Shown piece after piece: positions 1-7,578 of a stretch of DNA of 64,000 nt. The notes under the pieces were generated by a model. The model saw nothing but the letters and a program-made list of their open reading frames with translations. It ran no database searches and was not told the DNA's origin. Where the stretch lies: NCBI RefSeq assembly GCF_003945345.1, contig NZ_AP019308.1:372001-436000 (forward strand). Direction: 5' to 3'. The number at the start of each line of letters is the position of its first letter. The stretch's first letter is position 1. The position numbers were made by a program, and so were the translations under genes. Source of the stretch: Paenibacillus baekrokdamisoli (GTDB taxonomy: Bacteria; Bacillota; Bacilli; Paenibacillales; Paenibacillaceae).

Positions 1-1
1 A

Positions 2-385
2 CCGCTCTTGTTAAATCAGGAATATGTAGTCGGGCTCGGTAACATTTATGTGGATGAGGCATTGTTCACAGCTGGGATCCATCCAGAAAGGCCAGCAGAT
101 TCATTGAAGCCAGCCGAATGGACGAAGCTCTACGAAGCGGTTCGGTTTACGCTTAGCAGGGCCGTCGAAGCAGGGGGCTCCTCGATCAAATCCTATGTCA
201 ACGGAGAAGGGGATATGGGGAGGTTCCAGCATGAACTGCTCGTTTACGGTCGTAAGGACGAGCCTTGCAGTAAATGTGGTCGCTGTATTGAGAAATTAGT
301 CGTGGGCGGCCGAGGAACTCATATCTGTACAAGCTGTCAACCAATTCCTAAATCACGCCTTTCGGTCAAGCTAAACGGCAAATAA
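2..385 (+). CDS. mutM: Formamidopyrimidine-DNA glycosylase, C-terminal part
   Basis: This is the C-terminal end of the Fpg/MutM base-excision-repair glycosylase, which removes 8-oxoguanine and other oxidised purines and nicks the abasic site. The frame is open from base 2, so the true start and the catalytic N-terminal proline lie before the window. The visible part holds the family signature VVGLGNIYVDEALF and, near the end, a four-cysteine zinc finger (CSKC, then CTSC) that grips DNA. The gene order mutM-ytaF-coaE that follows is familiar in Paenibacillus-type genomes. Identification is firm; only the 5' part is missing. Confidence 0.95.
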   Translation, partial: PLLLNQEYVVGLGNIYVDEALFTAGIHPERPADSLKPAEWTKLYEAVRFTLSRAVEAGGSSIKSYVNGEGDMGRFQHELLVYGRKDEPCSKCGRCIEKLVVGGRGTHICTSCQPIPKSRLSVKLNGK

Positions 386-537
386 GGCACGACTGCGAGC
401 ATCCTGCATATGATGTACCATTCATGTTCTGGGCGAATGCACTTCCCCTCAACTATTGCTTACCGCATAATCGCTTCGCGCGATTGGCAAGCAAAGACTG
501 AAGGAAGTGCTAGTTAAGCCATCATGGGAGGGACACA

Positions 538-1236
538 GTGTTGCTCGTACATGCTGCATCGTTAATTTTGCTTGCTTTTGCCGTTAGCTTGGACGGATTC
601 GGTGTTGGAGTTACGTATGGTATGCGTCGCATTCGGATACCTATCCTGTCTGTCGTCATTATTGCACTTTGCTCTGGGATTGTTGTGTGGGTTTCCATGC
701 AGATCGGCGCGGTGCTTAGTGGTTACATGTCACCAATGTTCGCAAAGGGAATCGGTGCGGTTCTGCTTATGCTGATTGGCTGCTGGGCACTCTATCAGTA
801 TTGGCGTAGAAGTCATCTGAGGGATTCTGATTCAGTACCAGTTGAAGAGGAACAGATTCAAAGGCAAGAGGCTACGCTTGATACCGAAGAAGCCTCAACT
901 GTACTCATATTAGAGCTTAAACGGCTTGGTCTCGTTATCCAAATTCTACGTACGCCACAGATGGCTGATGTGGATCGTTCCGGCATTATATCTGCGTCCG
1001 AGGCACTGCTGCTTGGTATTGCACTGTCACTGGATAGCTTCGGTGCTGGGCTAGGAGCAGCGATGATTGGCTTCTCACCTATTCTAACGGCTGTTGTTCT
1101 CTCAACAACAAGCGGCCTTTTCTTACTGGCAGGAATGAAGCTTGGCTTCAAATTTGCAGCTTGGCAGGGCATGCGCGCACTCTCGATACTACCTGGAATA
1201 CTGCTCTTTGTAATGGGCTTAGTGAAATTGCTATGA
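538..1236 (+). CDS. ytaF: Sporulation membrane protein YtaF
   Basis: A 232-residue integral membrane protein of the YtaF family, related to MntP-type manganese exporters and associated with sporulation. Two internally similar halves each carry a SLDSFG-like motif: LSLDGFGVGVTYG near residue 18 and LSLDSFGAGLGAA near residue 160. Both sit in predicted membrane helices and are separated by a charged loop at about residues 95-125. Translation most likely starts at the GTG at 538, preceded by GGGAGGG about 6 bases upstream. The stop is 13 bases before coaE, so the two are probably co-transcribed. The transported ion in this family is not settled. Confidence 0.9.
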   Translation: MLLVHAASLILLAFAVSLDGFGVGVTYGMRRIRIPILSVVIIALCSGIVVWVSMQIGAVLSGYMSPMFAKGIGAVLLMLIGCWALYQYWRRSHLRDSDSVPVEEEQIQRQEATLDTEEASTVLILELKRLGLVIQILRTPQMADVDRSGIISASEALLLGIALSLDSFGAGLGAAMIGFSPILTAVVLSTTSGLFLLAGMKLGFKFAAWQGMRALSILPGILLFVMGLVKLL

Positions 1237-1249
1237 GGTGAACAAACGA

Positions 1250-1846
1250 ATGAAATTTGGATTAACCGGCGGTATTGCCTGCGGTAAAAGCACCGTATCC
1301 GCAATGCTCGTGGAGCGTGGCGCCAAGCTTGTCGATGCTGACCAGTTCGCCCGGGAAGTTGTGCTTCCCGGGGAGGCCGCGCTTCATGCTATTGTTGCTG
1401 CATTCGGACAAGCCATCTTGAATGACGATGGAACCTTGAATCGAAGTGAACTCGGAAGCCTTGTATTTGGCAACGCCGAGCGACTCAAGCAGCTGGAAGA
1501 TATTCTTCATCCAGCCATTCGCACGAGAATGTGGGAACGAATGAACGCTTATGAACAAGACAATCCCAGTCAGCTTATTATCGCCGATATTCCACTGCTT
1601 TATGAAACCGGACAAGCATCCCTGTATGATGGCATCATAGTCGTATATGTACCGAGAGCTGTTCAGATTCAGAGGCTTATGACTCGTAACTCAATGACGA
1701 CGGAGCAAGCAGAGACACGTATTGCGCTGCAGATGGATATTGAGGAGAAGAAGAGGCTTGCGGATTATGTCATCGATAACAGTGGAACTTTAGAACAAAC
1801 ATCGGTTCAGGTGGAACGATTTTGGCGCGAGCAAGGTCTTGTATGA
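1250..1846 (+). CDS. coaE: Dephospho-CoA kinase
   Basis: CoaE phosphorylates the 3'-hydroxyl of dephospho-CoA with ATP, the last step of coenzyme A synthesis, in the cytoplasm. The protein of 198 residues has the Walker A loop GGIACGKST at residues 7-15, DADQFAREVV after it, and the family motif DIPLLYE in the middle. I chose ATG 1250 over the in-frame GTG at 1238 because GAGGTG at 1235-1240 is well spaced from 1250 and homologues start just before the GLTGG motif. The stop overlaps the ATG of the next gene (ATGA), indicating translational coupling. Confidence 0.95.
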   Translation: MKFGLTGGIACGKSTVSAMLVERGAKLVDADQFAREVVLPGEAALHAIVAAFGQAILNDDGTLNRSELGSLVFGNAERLKQLEDILHPAIRTRMWERMNAYEQDNPSQLIIADIPLLYETGQASLYDGIIVVYVPRAVQIQRLMTRNSMTTEQAETRIALQMDIEEKKRLADYVIDNSGTLEQTSVQVERFWREQGLV

Positions 1847-2424
1847 AGAAGAGACGAGTTATCAAGAAACGTTTTTTTCTCTTTATTGTCATCGTGCTTC
1901 TTGGCCTATTGTTCCTGAAGTCAGACTGGATGAGCCGCTGGCTTTATCCCATTCATTATAAGCAGGAAATTCAGATTAGTGCTGCCAATTATAGTCTTGA
2001 GCCTCATTTGGTCGCTGCGATCATTAGAGTGGAGACGAACTTCAGCAACAATGCGGTGTCCAAGAAGGGCGCGATTGGCATCATGCAGCTCATGCCAGAT
2101 ACGGCAAAGTGGATTGTGAAGAAGGGCGGCTTCAAGAATGTAACGAACGATGCCTTGTCCAGCAGAGCGGATATTAGCATTGAGATCGGTTCTTGGTACT
2201 TACAGTCTCTGAACCAACAGTTCAAAGGCAACAAATACTTAGTCATTGCAGCTTATAATGCGGGTCCTGGTAAAGTTAATCGGTGGCTATCTGAAGGAAC
2301 GTGGGATGGGCAGCTTGAGACGGTCAGTCGAATTCCGTATGGTGAAACGAGGCACTATGTACAGCGGGTTATTTATTATTATAATAAGTATAAGGCGTTA
2401 TATCCGGATTTTCTGACAAAATGA
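1843..2424 (+). CDS. Membrane-anchored lytic transglycosylase (SLT family)
   Basis: This 193-residue protein has a basic N-terminus, one membrane helix at about residues 11-25, and a GH23-type SLT domain facing the cell wall. Lytic transglycosylases cleave the MurNAc-GlcNAc bond and form 1,6-anhydro-MurNAc ends. The catalytic glutamate is E64 in the IIRVETNFSNN motif, followed by the conserved GAIGIMQLMP and AAYNAGPG motifs. The start ATG at 1843 overlaps the coaE stop. The coaE-slt arrangement is common in Bacillales and does not by itself imply a shared function. Confidence 0.92.
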   Translation: MKKRRVIKKRFFLFIVIVLLGLLFLKSDWMSRWLYPIHYKQEIQISAANYSLEPHLVAAIIRVETNFSNNAVSKKGAIGIMQLMPDTAKWIVKKGGFKNVTNDALSSRADISIEIGSWYLQSLNQQFKGNKYLVIAAYNAGPGKVNRWLSEGTWDGQLETVSRIPYGETRHYVQRVIYYYNKYKALYPDFLTK

Positions 2425-2426
2425 AG

Positions 2427-2471
2427 GAAGCCTTGGCCGGTTTACCGGTTAAGGTAAACGGCCAAGGCTTC
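2427..2471. terminator. Bidirectional terminator between convergent genes
   Basis: A nearly perfect ~19-bp inverted repeat with one bulged base (arms 2427-2446 and 2453-2471) lies between the stop of the lytic transglycosylase and the oppositely oriented spore protein gene. The T-rich tract follows on the minus strand. It can serve both converging transcripts. Confidence 0.85.
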
Positions 2472-2492
2472 GAATTAAGCCTCAGTAATTAA

Positions 2493-2711
2493 TTACTTTT
2501 GTTGTCCTGCAAGGGATTGTTCTGCGATTTGCACCAGCTTACGAGTGATGTAACCCCCAAGGGAACCTGCATCACGAGTAGCCATATTCCCGTAGTAACC
2601 ATCCTGCGGGATAGCAATGCCCAGCTCTTGCGCTACCTCGTATTTCAGTTGGTCAAGCGCTGCTGAAGATTGTGGTACAACTAGTTGATTGCTGCTTCTA
2701 TTTGAGCTCAT
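2493..2711 (-). CDS. Alpha/beta-type small acid-soluble spore protein
   Basis: A 72-residue SASP that coats and protects DNA in the forespore and is degraded by the GPR protease at germination. It shows the family core LDQLKYEVAQELGI and the second conserved block GSLGGYITRKLV. The GPR cleavage region, usually within the KYEVAQELG segment, is intact. I placed the start at ATG 2711 rather than the GTG at 2720, because AAGGAGGTG ends at 2718 and is correctly spaced for 2711. The gene should be transcribed by sigma-G in the forespore, by family precedent; I did not identify the promoter with confidence. Confidence 0.95.
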   Translation of the reverse strand: MSSNRSSNQLVVPQSSAALDQLKYEVAQELGIAIPQDGYYGNMATRDAGSLGGYITRKLVQIAEQSLAGQQK

Positions 2712-2840
2712 ATGTTTCACCTCCTTGCGGTTGGTAAAAGTATTATGTGCAGATTCGGAAGTTTCATTACAGGAAAGAAGTGGGAAATAGATTTAGAACG
2801 AAAATGAGCCTTAGCTGATAAGATGGAGGATTACAAACAG

Positions 2841-3320
2841 ATGAAATGTCCGTACTGCGACTATGCTGGGACGAAAGTACTCGATTCCCGACCTGCGAAT
2901 GACAACAAATCCATACGCCGTCGTCGCGAATGCGAGAGGTGCACCAAACGCTTCACAACCTTCGAGATGGTCGAGGAAACACCGTTCATCGTGATCAAGA
3001 AAGATGGCAGCCGCGAAGAATTCAATCGGGACAAGATTTTACGTGGGCTAATCCGTGCTTGTGAGAAGCGTCCAGTGTCTGTGGAGAAGCTAGAAGTCAT
3101 TGTCTCTGAGGTGGAGAAAGAAGTACGAACTACAGCTCAAGCCGAAGTGGAGAGCCGTGAGATCGGCGAGTTGGTCATGTCTGAGCTCTATCCAGTCGAC
3201 GAGGTGGCCTATGTTCGTTTTGCCTCTGTATACCGTCAATTCAAAGACATCGACATGTTCATGAAAGAGCTCAACAGCCTTTTGTCCAAAGATCCCCTAG
3301 GTTCTGGAACAAAGGATTGA
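2841..3320 (+). CDS. nrdR: Transcriptional repressor NrdR
   Basis: NrdR is the zinc-ribbon/ATP-cone repressor that senses (d)ATP levels and shuts down ribonucleotide reductase genes. The 159-residue protein begins MKCPYC, giving the first zinc-binding cysteine pair, with the second pair in CERC. The ATP-cone domain follows, starting near [11 protein letters not shown]. The start at ATG 2841 was chosen over 2823 because family members begin exactly at MKCP and GGAGGA lies just upstream. No ribonucleotide reductase gene is present in this window. Confidence 0.97.
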   Translation: MKCPYCDYAGTKVLDSRPANDNKSIRRRRECERCTKRFTTFEMVEETPFIVIKKDGSREEFNRDKILRGLIRACEKRPVSVEKLEVIVSEVEKEVRTTAQAEVESREIGELVMSELYPVDEVAYVRFASVYRQFKDIDMFMKELNSLLSKDPLGSGTKD

Positions 3321-3368
3321 CAGCGATCGCACTCTCATGGTACGATCTACCTTGTCGCCACAAAACAC

Positions 3369-3444
3369 GGGGCCTTAGCTCAGCTGGGAGAGCGCATCGC
3401 TGGCAGCGATGAGGTCAGGGGTTCGATCCCCCTAGGCTCCACCA
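3369..3444 (+). tRNA. tRNA-Ala (anticodon GGC)
   Basis: A complete cloverleaf can be drawn. The 7-bp acceptor stem contains the G3:U70 wobble pair that is the alanine identity element. The D arm is GCTC/GAGC, the anticodon stem CATCG/CGATG has loop CTGGCAG (anticodon GGC), the T arm holds GTTCGATCC, and CCA is encoded at 3442-3444. Its 3' end appears to be the attachment site of the island that follows. Confidence 0.97.
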
Positions 3445-3456
3445 ATAAAACAAATC

Positions 3457-3487
3457 AACCACGTCCATTGGACGTGGTTTTCTGTTT
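3457..3487 (+). terminator. Rho-independent terminator after tRNA-Ala
   Basis: A 10-bp perfect stem (3457-3466 with 3470-3479, loop ATT) is followed by a T-rich tail. It ends the tRNA transcript. Confidence 0.9.
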
Positions 3488-3500
3488 TATTAGTAATAGC

Positions 3501-3540
3501 CTAGGGGAGATGAACCCCAATGGGTTCGCCCGCGCGGACG
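3501..3540 (+). repeat. Left copy of ~40-bp direct repeat flanking the island
   Basis: Bases 3504-3540 are identical to 13614-13650, and the bases just before (CTAGGGG) also match apart from two extra G at the right copy. The repeat contains the small palindrome GAACCC-CAAT-GGGTTC and ends in CGCGCGGACG. Both copies follow a tRNA-Ala 3'-end sequence plus a terminator hairpin. I take them as boundaries of an inserted or duplicated region. Confidence 0.85.
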
Positions 3541-3768
3541 GAATGAATGAAAAAGCTTCGAAGGAATAACATCAAGTGGAGGAGCACGGCGTCTGAATCT
3601 ACCGCTAAAAGTCCTCGTCGTATAAACTTCGTCAGCCTACAATCAGGATTCATACATCCCTTGACCCGGGATGCAGAGGTACGATGTATCCCCCTAGGCT
3701 CCATAAAGAAAAAAGCCTTCAAACACAAGGATTTTCGGATTCCAATTGACAAACGGATCATTACGTAA
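3541..3768. other. Non-coding junction segment with a tRNA-3'-end-like core at 3688-3703
   Basis: No convincing gene. The 73-codon open frame here has no ribosome binding site and no recognisable domain. Bases 3688-3703 (ATCCCCCTAGGCTCCA) repeat 16 bases of the tRNA-Ala 3' end, which suggests an old attachment-site remnant inside the junction. Confidence 0.6.
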
Positions 3769-4311
3769 CACAATCGGAAGGAATTACAGGCTACCTCAAT
3801 GGCGTTAATCGCAAAGGAATCTGGTGTATCGACGAGGAGTATTTATCACTATTTTCTAAGCAAAGAAGATATTGTTAACGAGTTGTACAAAGCGATTGTA
3901 ACGTTTAACGGAGAGTATGTGCGTGATGGCTTATTGCAGGGCAGAACGATTCGTGAAAAGTTCGAGTTGGGTTGGAACCGGGTTATTGAATTGGGTAAAA
4001 AATATCCACATGGCTTTCAATTTATTGAGCAATATTCGTTCTCGCCTTACATTCATGACGAGGTGAAACAGGCTGTCTATACCGGCGGTTGGTGCGGGCC
4101 AATGAACAAGTTGTACGAAGAAGCAATTCAGCAGAAGCTGTTTATTCCTATGAATCCGGGAATGATGGTGCACATGCATTACGGTTCTTTTGTTTACATA
4201 TTGAAAGCTCATCTGCATGGTGTCCTCGAATTAACCGACGACAGCATAATCGAAGCAATCCGTTCCTGTTGGAATGCCGTTCGTCTCATGGATGCTGCGG
4301 TGGTGGAATGA
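3769..4311 (+). pseudogene. TetR-family regulator lacking its N-terminus
   Basis: The frame encodes the second half of a TetR helix-turn-helix (ATSMALIAKESGVSTRSIYHYF) and the ligand-binding region, about 175 residues in all. Family members have ~25-30 more residues in front, forming helix 1 of the DNA-binding domain. Here those codons are replaced: an in-frame TAA sits at 3766-3768 and no start or ribosome binding site precedes it. The first internal ATG is 3799. The break falls just after the tRNA-like junction, so the 5' end was probably lost in a recombination event. It is unlikely to bind DNA as a normal TetR protein. Confidence 0.75.
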
Positions 4312-4535
4312 TAGGCTCAAAGCTCGCTCAGACCGGACCTATTTTGCAGGGTAAATCAACTGCAGTAATATTAGCCTCCAAGGGAGCTAAAGTTATGGAT
4401 GGCGGCTTTATTAATTAAGCTGTTTTTGTAAAATGGATCTTATAAGAAGATTGAAAAAAAATGACGTTTATGATAAGGTATCTTTTAACTTATACGATTG
4501 GAGTTGAAGAGGATAATGTAATATTTCTTGCTCAG
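4312..4535. other. Intergenic region upstream of the ABC-F leader
   Basis: No gene recognised. It should contain the promoter of the following resistance gene. TTGAAA at 4451-4456 with A/T-rich hexamers downstream is a candidate, but spacing is not ideal and I do not assign it. An ATG directly followed by TAA occurs at 4516-4521. Confidence 0.4.
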
Positions 4536-4540
4536 TTATT

Positions 4541-4712
4541 AAGAATAAACCAGTGAGTTCCTGATTTATTCTTTATTAGCAAGAAAGTTACTTATTCTTT
4601 TCACTCAATCAATATATCCATTCCAGCCCTGCTTAAGGTTGGATTTGCTATATTTGTTTGAGCCACAAGAAAGGTAACTTTCTTGTGGCTCATTTATTTT
4701 TATATAGGAGGT
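4541..4712 (+). promoter_or_regulatory. Transcription-attenuation leader of the ABC-F gene
   Basis: A perfect 14-bp terminator hairpin (4660-4673 with 4678-4691, loop GTAA) is followed by a U-rich tract and lies directly before the ribosome binding site AGGAGGT (4706-4712). A segment upstream, CAAGAAAGTTAC at 4580-4591, is exactly complementary to the 3' arm of that terminator (GTAACTTTCTTG, 4674-4685). The two structures are therefore mutually exclusive. Another stem, AAGAATAAA/TTTATTCTT, lies further upstream. This matches the ribosome-mediated antitermination known for antibiotic-induced ABC-F genes such as lmo0919 and vmlR; inducer response here is inferred. Confidence 0.8.
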
Positions 4713-4723
4713 AAGAATCCGAC

Positions 4724-6202
4724 ATGTCATTAATCAAAGTAACGAACCTGACGTTTGCCTATGACAACAGCTATGATGATATCTTCGAGAACGTAAGCTT
4801 TCAAATCGATACCGATTGGAAATTAGGATTTACGGGAAGAAACGGACGAGGAAAGACCACATTTCTCAATCTGTTGCTCGGCAAATATGAATACAGCGGA
4901 ACCATTTCAGCCAATGTTGACTTTGAATATTTCCCTTTCCAAGTCGATCACAAGGAATACAATACCATGGATGTCGTCCACGACATTTATCCGGACTATC
5001 AGCAATGGCAGCTAATTCGTGAACTTTCGTTGCTGAAGGTGTCAGAGGACATTTTATATCGGCCCTTCGATTCCTTGTCCTACGGCGAGCAAACGAAAGT
5101 GCTTCTGGCAGCCTTATTTCTGAAGGAAAACAGTTTTCTTCTCATCGATGAACCGACCAATCATCTTGACCTGCATGCCCGGAAACTTGTCAGCGACTAT
5201 CTGAACACGAAACACGGATTTATTTTGGTCTCTCACGACAGAGCATTTCTCGACAACTGCGTGGACCATATACTTTCGATCAACAAGACCGACATCGAAG
5301 TTCAGAAAGGAAATTTTTCCGACTGGTGGGATAATAAACAAAGGCAGGACAATTTTGAGCAGGCCGAGAACGAAAAGCTGAGAAAAGACATTAAACGGCT
5401 GACTGATGCGGCAAAACGAACGAGCAACTGGTCTGACGAAGTGGAGAAAACGAAAAACGGCATACGCAATTCAGGCTCCAAGGTCGACAAGGGTTACATT
5501 GGTCATAAAGCCGCCAAAATGATGAAACGATCGAAATCGATCGAGCACAGAGAGCAATCCGCGATCGAGGATAAATCCAAGCTCCTGAAAAATGTTGAAA
5601 GCTCGGAAAGCCTGAAAATCTCGCAGCTTGCTTACCATAAAAACCAACTGGTCGAACTTGATCATGTTTCGATTCATTACGGCGGGAGAATGGTTTGCAG
5701 CGATATAAACTTTACCATTGAGCAAGGGGAGCGCATAGCGCTTTTGGGGCCAAACGGATCCGGTAAATCAAGTATTCTCAAGCTGATTTGCGGTGAGGAT
5801 ATCTCCTTTTCCGGCACGTTTAGAAAGGGAAGCCAGCTTAAAATTTCCTATGTTTCGCAGGACACCACGCATTTACAGGGCAATTTATCGGACTACGCAA
5901 GAAGCAACGGGATCGATGAAAGCCTGTTCAAAGCTATTTTAAGAAAGCTTGATTTTTCCCGAGTGCAGTTCGATAAGGACATAGGCTCCTTCAGCGGCGG
6001 TCAGAAGAAGAAGGTACTCATTGCGAAAAGCCTTTGCGAGGATGTTCATTTGCATATCTGGGACGAACCGCTGAATTTTATCGACATCATTTCCCGTATG
6101 CAAATCGAAGAGTTGCTCCTTGAACATTCGCCAACCATTCTTTTTGTAGAGCATGACAGCCAATTTAGCAAAAATATCGCGACTAAAATCGTAGAACTAT
6201 AA
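4724..6202 (+). CDS. ABC-F ribosomal protection protein, Lsa type
   Basis: A 492-residue soluble ABC-F protein with two nucleotide-binding domains and no membrane segment. Such proteins bind the ribosomal E site and dislodge lincosamides, streptogramin A and pleuromutilins from the peptidyl transferase centre. Visible motifs are Walker A GRNGRGKTT (residue ~38) and GPNGSGKSS (~343), signatures LSYGEQTK and FSGGQKKK, and Walker B LLIDEPTNHLD. The second Walker B reads HIWDEPLNFID. Between the domains is a long charged linker (~residues 195-305), the antibiotic-resistance determinant region. Length and sequence resemble Lsa(B)-type proteins. It lies behind an attenuator and just before a Cfr-type gene. 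Exact substrate range cannot be read from sequence. Confidence 0.88.
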   Translation: MSLIKVTNLTFAYDNSYDDIFENVSFQIDTDWKLGFTGRNGRGKTTFLNLLLGKYEYSGTISANVDFEYFPFQVDHKEYNTMDVVHDIYPDYQQWQLIRELSLLKVSEDILYRPFDSLSYGEQTKVLLAALFLKENSFLLIDEPTNHLDLHARKLVSDYLNTKHGFILVSHDRAFLDNCVDHILSINKTDIEVQKGNFSDWWDNKQRQDNFEQAENEKLRKDIKRLTDAAKRTSNWSDEVEKTKNGIRNSGSKVDKGYIGHKAAKMMKRSKSIEHREQSAIEDKSKLLKNVESSESLKISQLAYHKNQLVELDHVSIHYGGRMVCSDINFTIEQGERIALLGPNGSGKSSILKLICGEDISFSGTFRKGSQLKISYVSQDTTHLQGNLSDYARSNGIDESLFKAILRKLDFSRVQFDKDIGSFSGGQKKKVLIAKSLCEDVHLHIWDEPLNFIDIISRMQIEELLLEHSPTILFVEHDSQFSKNIATKIVEL

Positions 6203-6252
6203 TACGGTTACGAACCGTCGATTCAGACTGTCCAAAATTTAGGAGGATGAAA

Positions 6253-6366
6253 ATGATGATTGAGGTTGTAGATGTTTATGTGAACCGGTCACAGTCCATT
6301 GACACGGTTCACGACAAAACGAAACGGAAGCCGGAGATTTATCCATCAATCGATAGATGCACGTAG
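6253..6366 (+). CDS. Possible 37-residue leader peptide before the Cfr-type gene
   Basis: A small open frame follows AGGAGG at 6241-6246, with ATG at 6253 (or 6256) at the right distance. It starts MMIEVVDVYVNRSQ and ends PSIDRCT before TAG. The frame overlaps two inverted repeats, one of which lies against the ribosome binding site of the next gene. This is the arrangement expected of a regulatory leader peptide, as in erm genes. No family is recognised. It could also be a remnant of another gene. Confidence 0.5.
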   Translation: MMIEVVDVYVNRSQSIDTVHDKTKRKPEIYPSIDRCT

Positions 6367-6412
6367 CGATTCCTATGTAAAGCGCTTCGTATTTTCTCCG
6401 GCTATAAGGAGA
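6280..6412 (+). promoter_or_regulatory. Structured leader of the Cfr-type gene
   Basis: Two inverted repeats are visible: GTGAACCG (6280-6287) with CGGTTCAC (6305-6312), and AGCCGGAGA (6329-6337) with TCTCCGGCT (6395-6403). The second ends two bases before the AAGGAG ribosome binding site (6406-6411) and could control its exposure. Ribosomes stalled on the upstream small frame could rearrange the folds; that step is inference. Confidence 0.55.
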
Positions 6413-6416
6413 AAAC

Positions 6417-7448
6417 ATGAAACCAACATCGAAATATGAAACCATACGGCAGATTCTGCAGGATATGAAACTGCCCACTTACCGTTATCTTCAAATCGCG
6501 GAAGCGATTTTCAAACAGAGAATTGGTGAATTTGAACGGATGACAATGCTGCCCAAGGCATTACGCGACGAATTGATCCGGGCCATTGGCTACCAAGTGT
6601 CCAGCGTCACGCCGGTATTGGAAAAAACATCGAGCCAGGTGAGTAAGGTGCTGTTTGCAATAGCAGGCGACGAGCGCGTAGAGGCCGTCCAGTTAAGCTA
6701 TCAGCGAGGATGGAAATCTTATTGCATTTCCACCCAGTGCGGATGCGGGTTCGGCTGCCAATTTTGCGCTACAGGCACAATCGGCCTAAAACGAAATCTT
6801 ACGGCCGATGAAATCACCGACCAATTGATGTACTTTCACTTGAATGGCCATGCATTAGACAGCGTCTCTTTTATGGGAATGGGGGAGGCACTGGCAAACC
6901 CGCATATCTTCGATGCTCTGACGATACTTACCGACAAGCACCTTTTCGGTTTGGGGCATCGAAGAATTACGGTTTCTACCATCGGAATCTTGCCGGGAAT
7001 CGAAAGACTCATGATGGACTTTCCACAGGTTAACCTGACCTTTTCGCTGCATTCACCGTTCGACAATCAACGGAGCGAGCTAATGCCAATTAACAACCGG
7101 TTCCCGCTCCATGACGTGATGAAAGTGTTGGACCAACATATCCGGCAGACAAAGAGGAAGGTGTACATCGCGTATATTTTACTTAGAGGGGTAAACGATT
7201 CAACTGAACATGCGGAAGCCGTTGCGGCTCTCTTGCGTGGAAGAGGGTTCGGGGAGCATCTATACCATGTCAACTTGATTCCTTACAATTCTACCGACGT
7301 AACGCCTCAAAACTACAGTCAATCCGATCAAAGCCGCGTCAAAACGTTCGTTCGGATATTAAAATCAAGGGAAATCAATTTCACTGTCCGAACCCAATTT
7401 GGAACTGATATTAATGCTGCCTGTGGTCAACTATATGGAACTAATTAA
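6417..7448 (+). CDS. cfr-like: Cfr-family 23S rRNA (adenine-2503-C8) methyltransferase
   Basis: A 343-residue radical-SAM enzyme of the RlmN/Cfr family. Cfr enzymes add a methyl group at C8 of A2503 in 23S rRNA and block phenicols, lincosamides, oxazolidinones, pleuromutilins and streptogramin A. The iron-sulphur motif CGFGCQFC has cysteines at 110, 114 and 117. Conserved C103 is present, and the methyl-carrying cysteine is C336 in the C-terminal motif DINAACGQLYG. Stretches such as SFMGMGEALANP and KVYIAYILLRGVNDS are close to Cfr rather than housekeeping RlmN. Start ATG 6417 follows AAGGAG. A Cfr/Clb-type enzyme is most likely; an RlmN role is less likely but not excluded by sequence alone. 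Confidence 0.88.
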   Translation: MKPTSKYETIRQILQDMKLPTYRYLQIAEAIFKQRIGEFERMTMLPKALRDELIRAIGYQVSSVTPVLEKTSSQVSKVLFAIAGDERVEAVQLSYQRGWKSYCISTQCGCGFGCQFCATGTIGLKRNLTADEITDQLMYFHLNGHALDSVSFMGMGEALANPHIFDALTILTDKHLFGLGHRRITVSTIGILPGIERLMMDFPQVNLTFSLHSPFDNQRSELMPINNRFPLHDVMKVLDQHIRQTKRKVYIAYILLRGVNDSTEHAEAVAALLRGRGFGEHLYHVNLIPYNSTDVTPQNYSQSDQSRVKTFVRILKSREINFTVRTQFGTDINAACGQLYGTN

Positions 7449-7460
7449 CGAACTCGATTC

Positions 7461-7556
7461 ATGGTCAGTGATTTCAAAGCAGCATCTAAATACGGTTTGG
7501 CTCTTGGTGCAACAGTTACTGAAGAGGAACATTTGTGTCGTTTAACATCATACTAA
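7461..7556 (+). CDS. Short open frame, possible gene remnant (31 residues)
   Basis: The frame starts at ATG 7461, in phase with the preceding Cfr-type gene after its stop, and reads MVSDFKAASKYGLALGATV before ending TSY. There is no clear ribosome binding site. It may be the tail of a lost gene. The stop overlaps the terminator that follows. Confidence 0.25.
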   Translation: MVSDFKAASKYGLALGATVTEEEHLCRLTSY

Positions 7557-7578
7557 CCGCCTGAAAAGGCGGTTTTTC
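7556..7578 (+). terminator. Terminator after the resistance genes
   Basis: ACCGCC (7556-7561) pairs with GGCGGT (7568-7573) and is followed by TTTTTC. It ends the ABC-F/Cfr transcription unit. Confidence 0.8.

Noticed and set aside
858..1304. A 148-codon open frame on the minus strand
   Set aside because: It is antisense to ytaF and coaE, with low-complexity sequence and no ribosome binding site.
3547..3768. A 73-codon open frame after tRNA-Ala
   Set aside because: No ribosome binding site or domain, and it runs through the repeat and tRNA-like remnant.
4516..4521. A minimal start-stop frame (ATG-TAA) as the stalling signal of the ABC-F leader
   Set aside because: The purine-rich stretch before it is too close for a normal ribosome binding site, so I did not annotate it as a gene.
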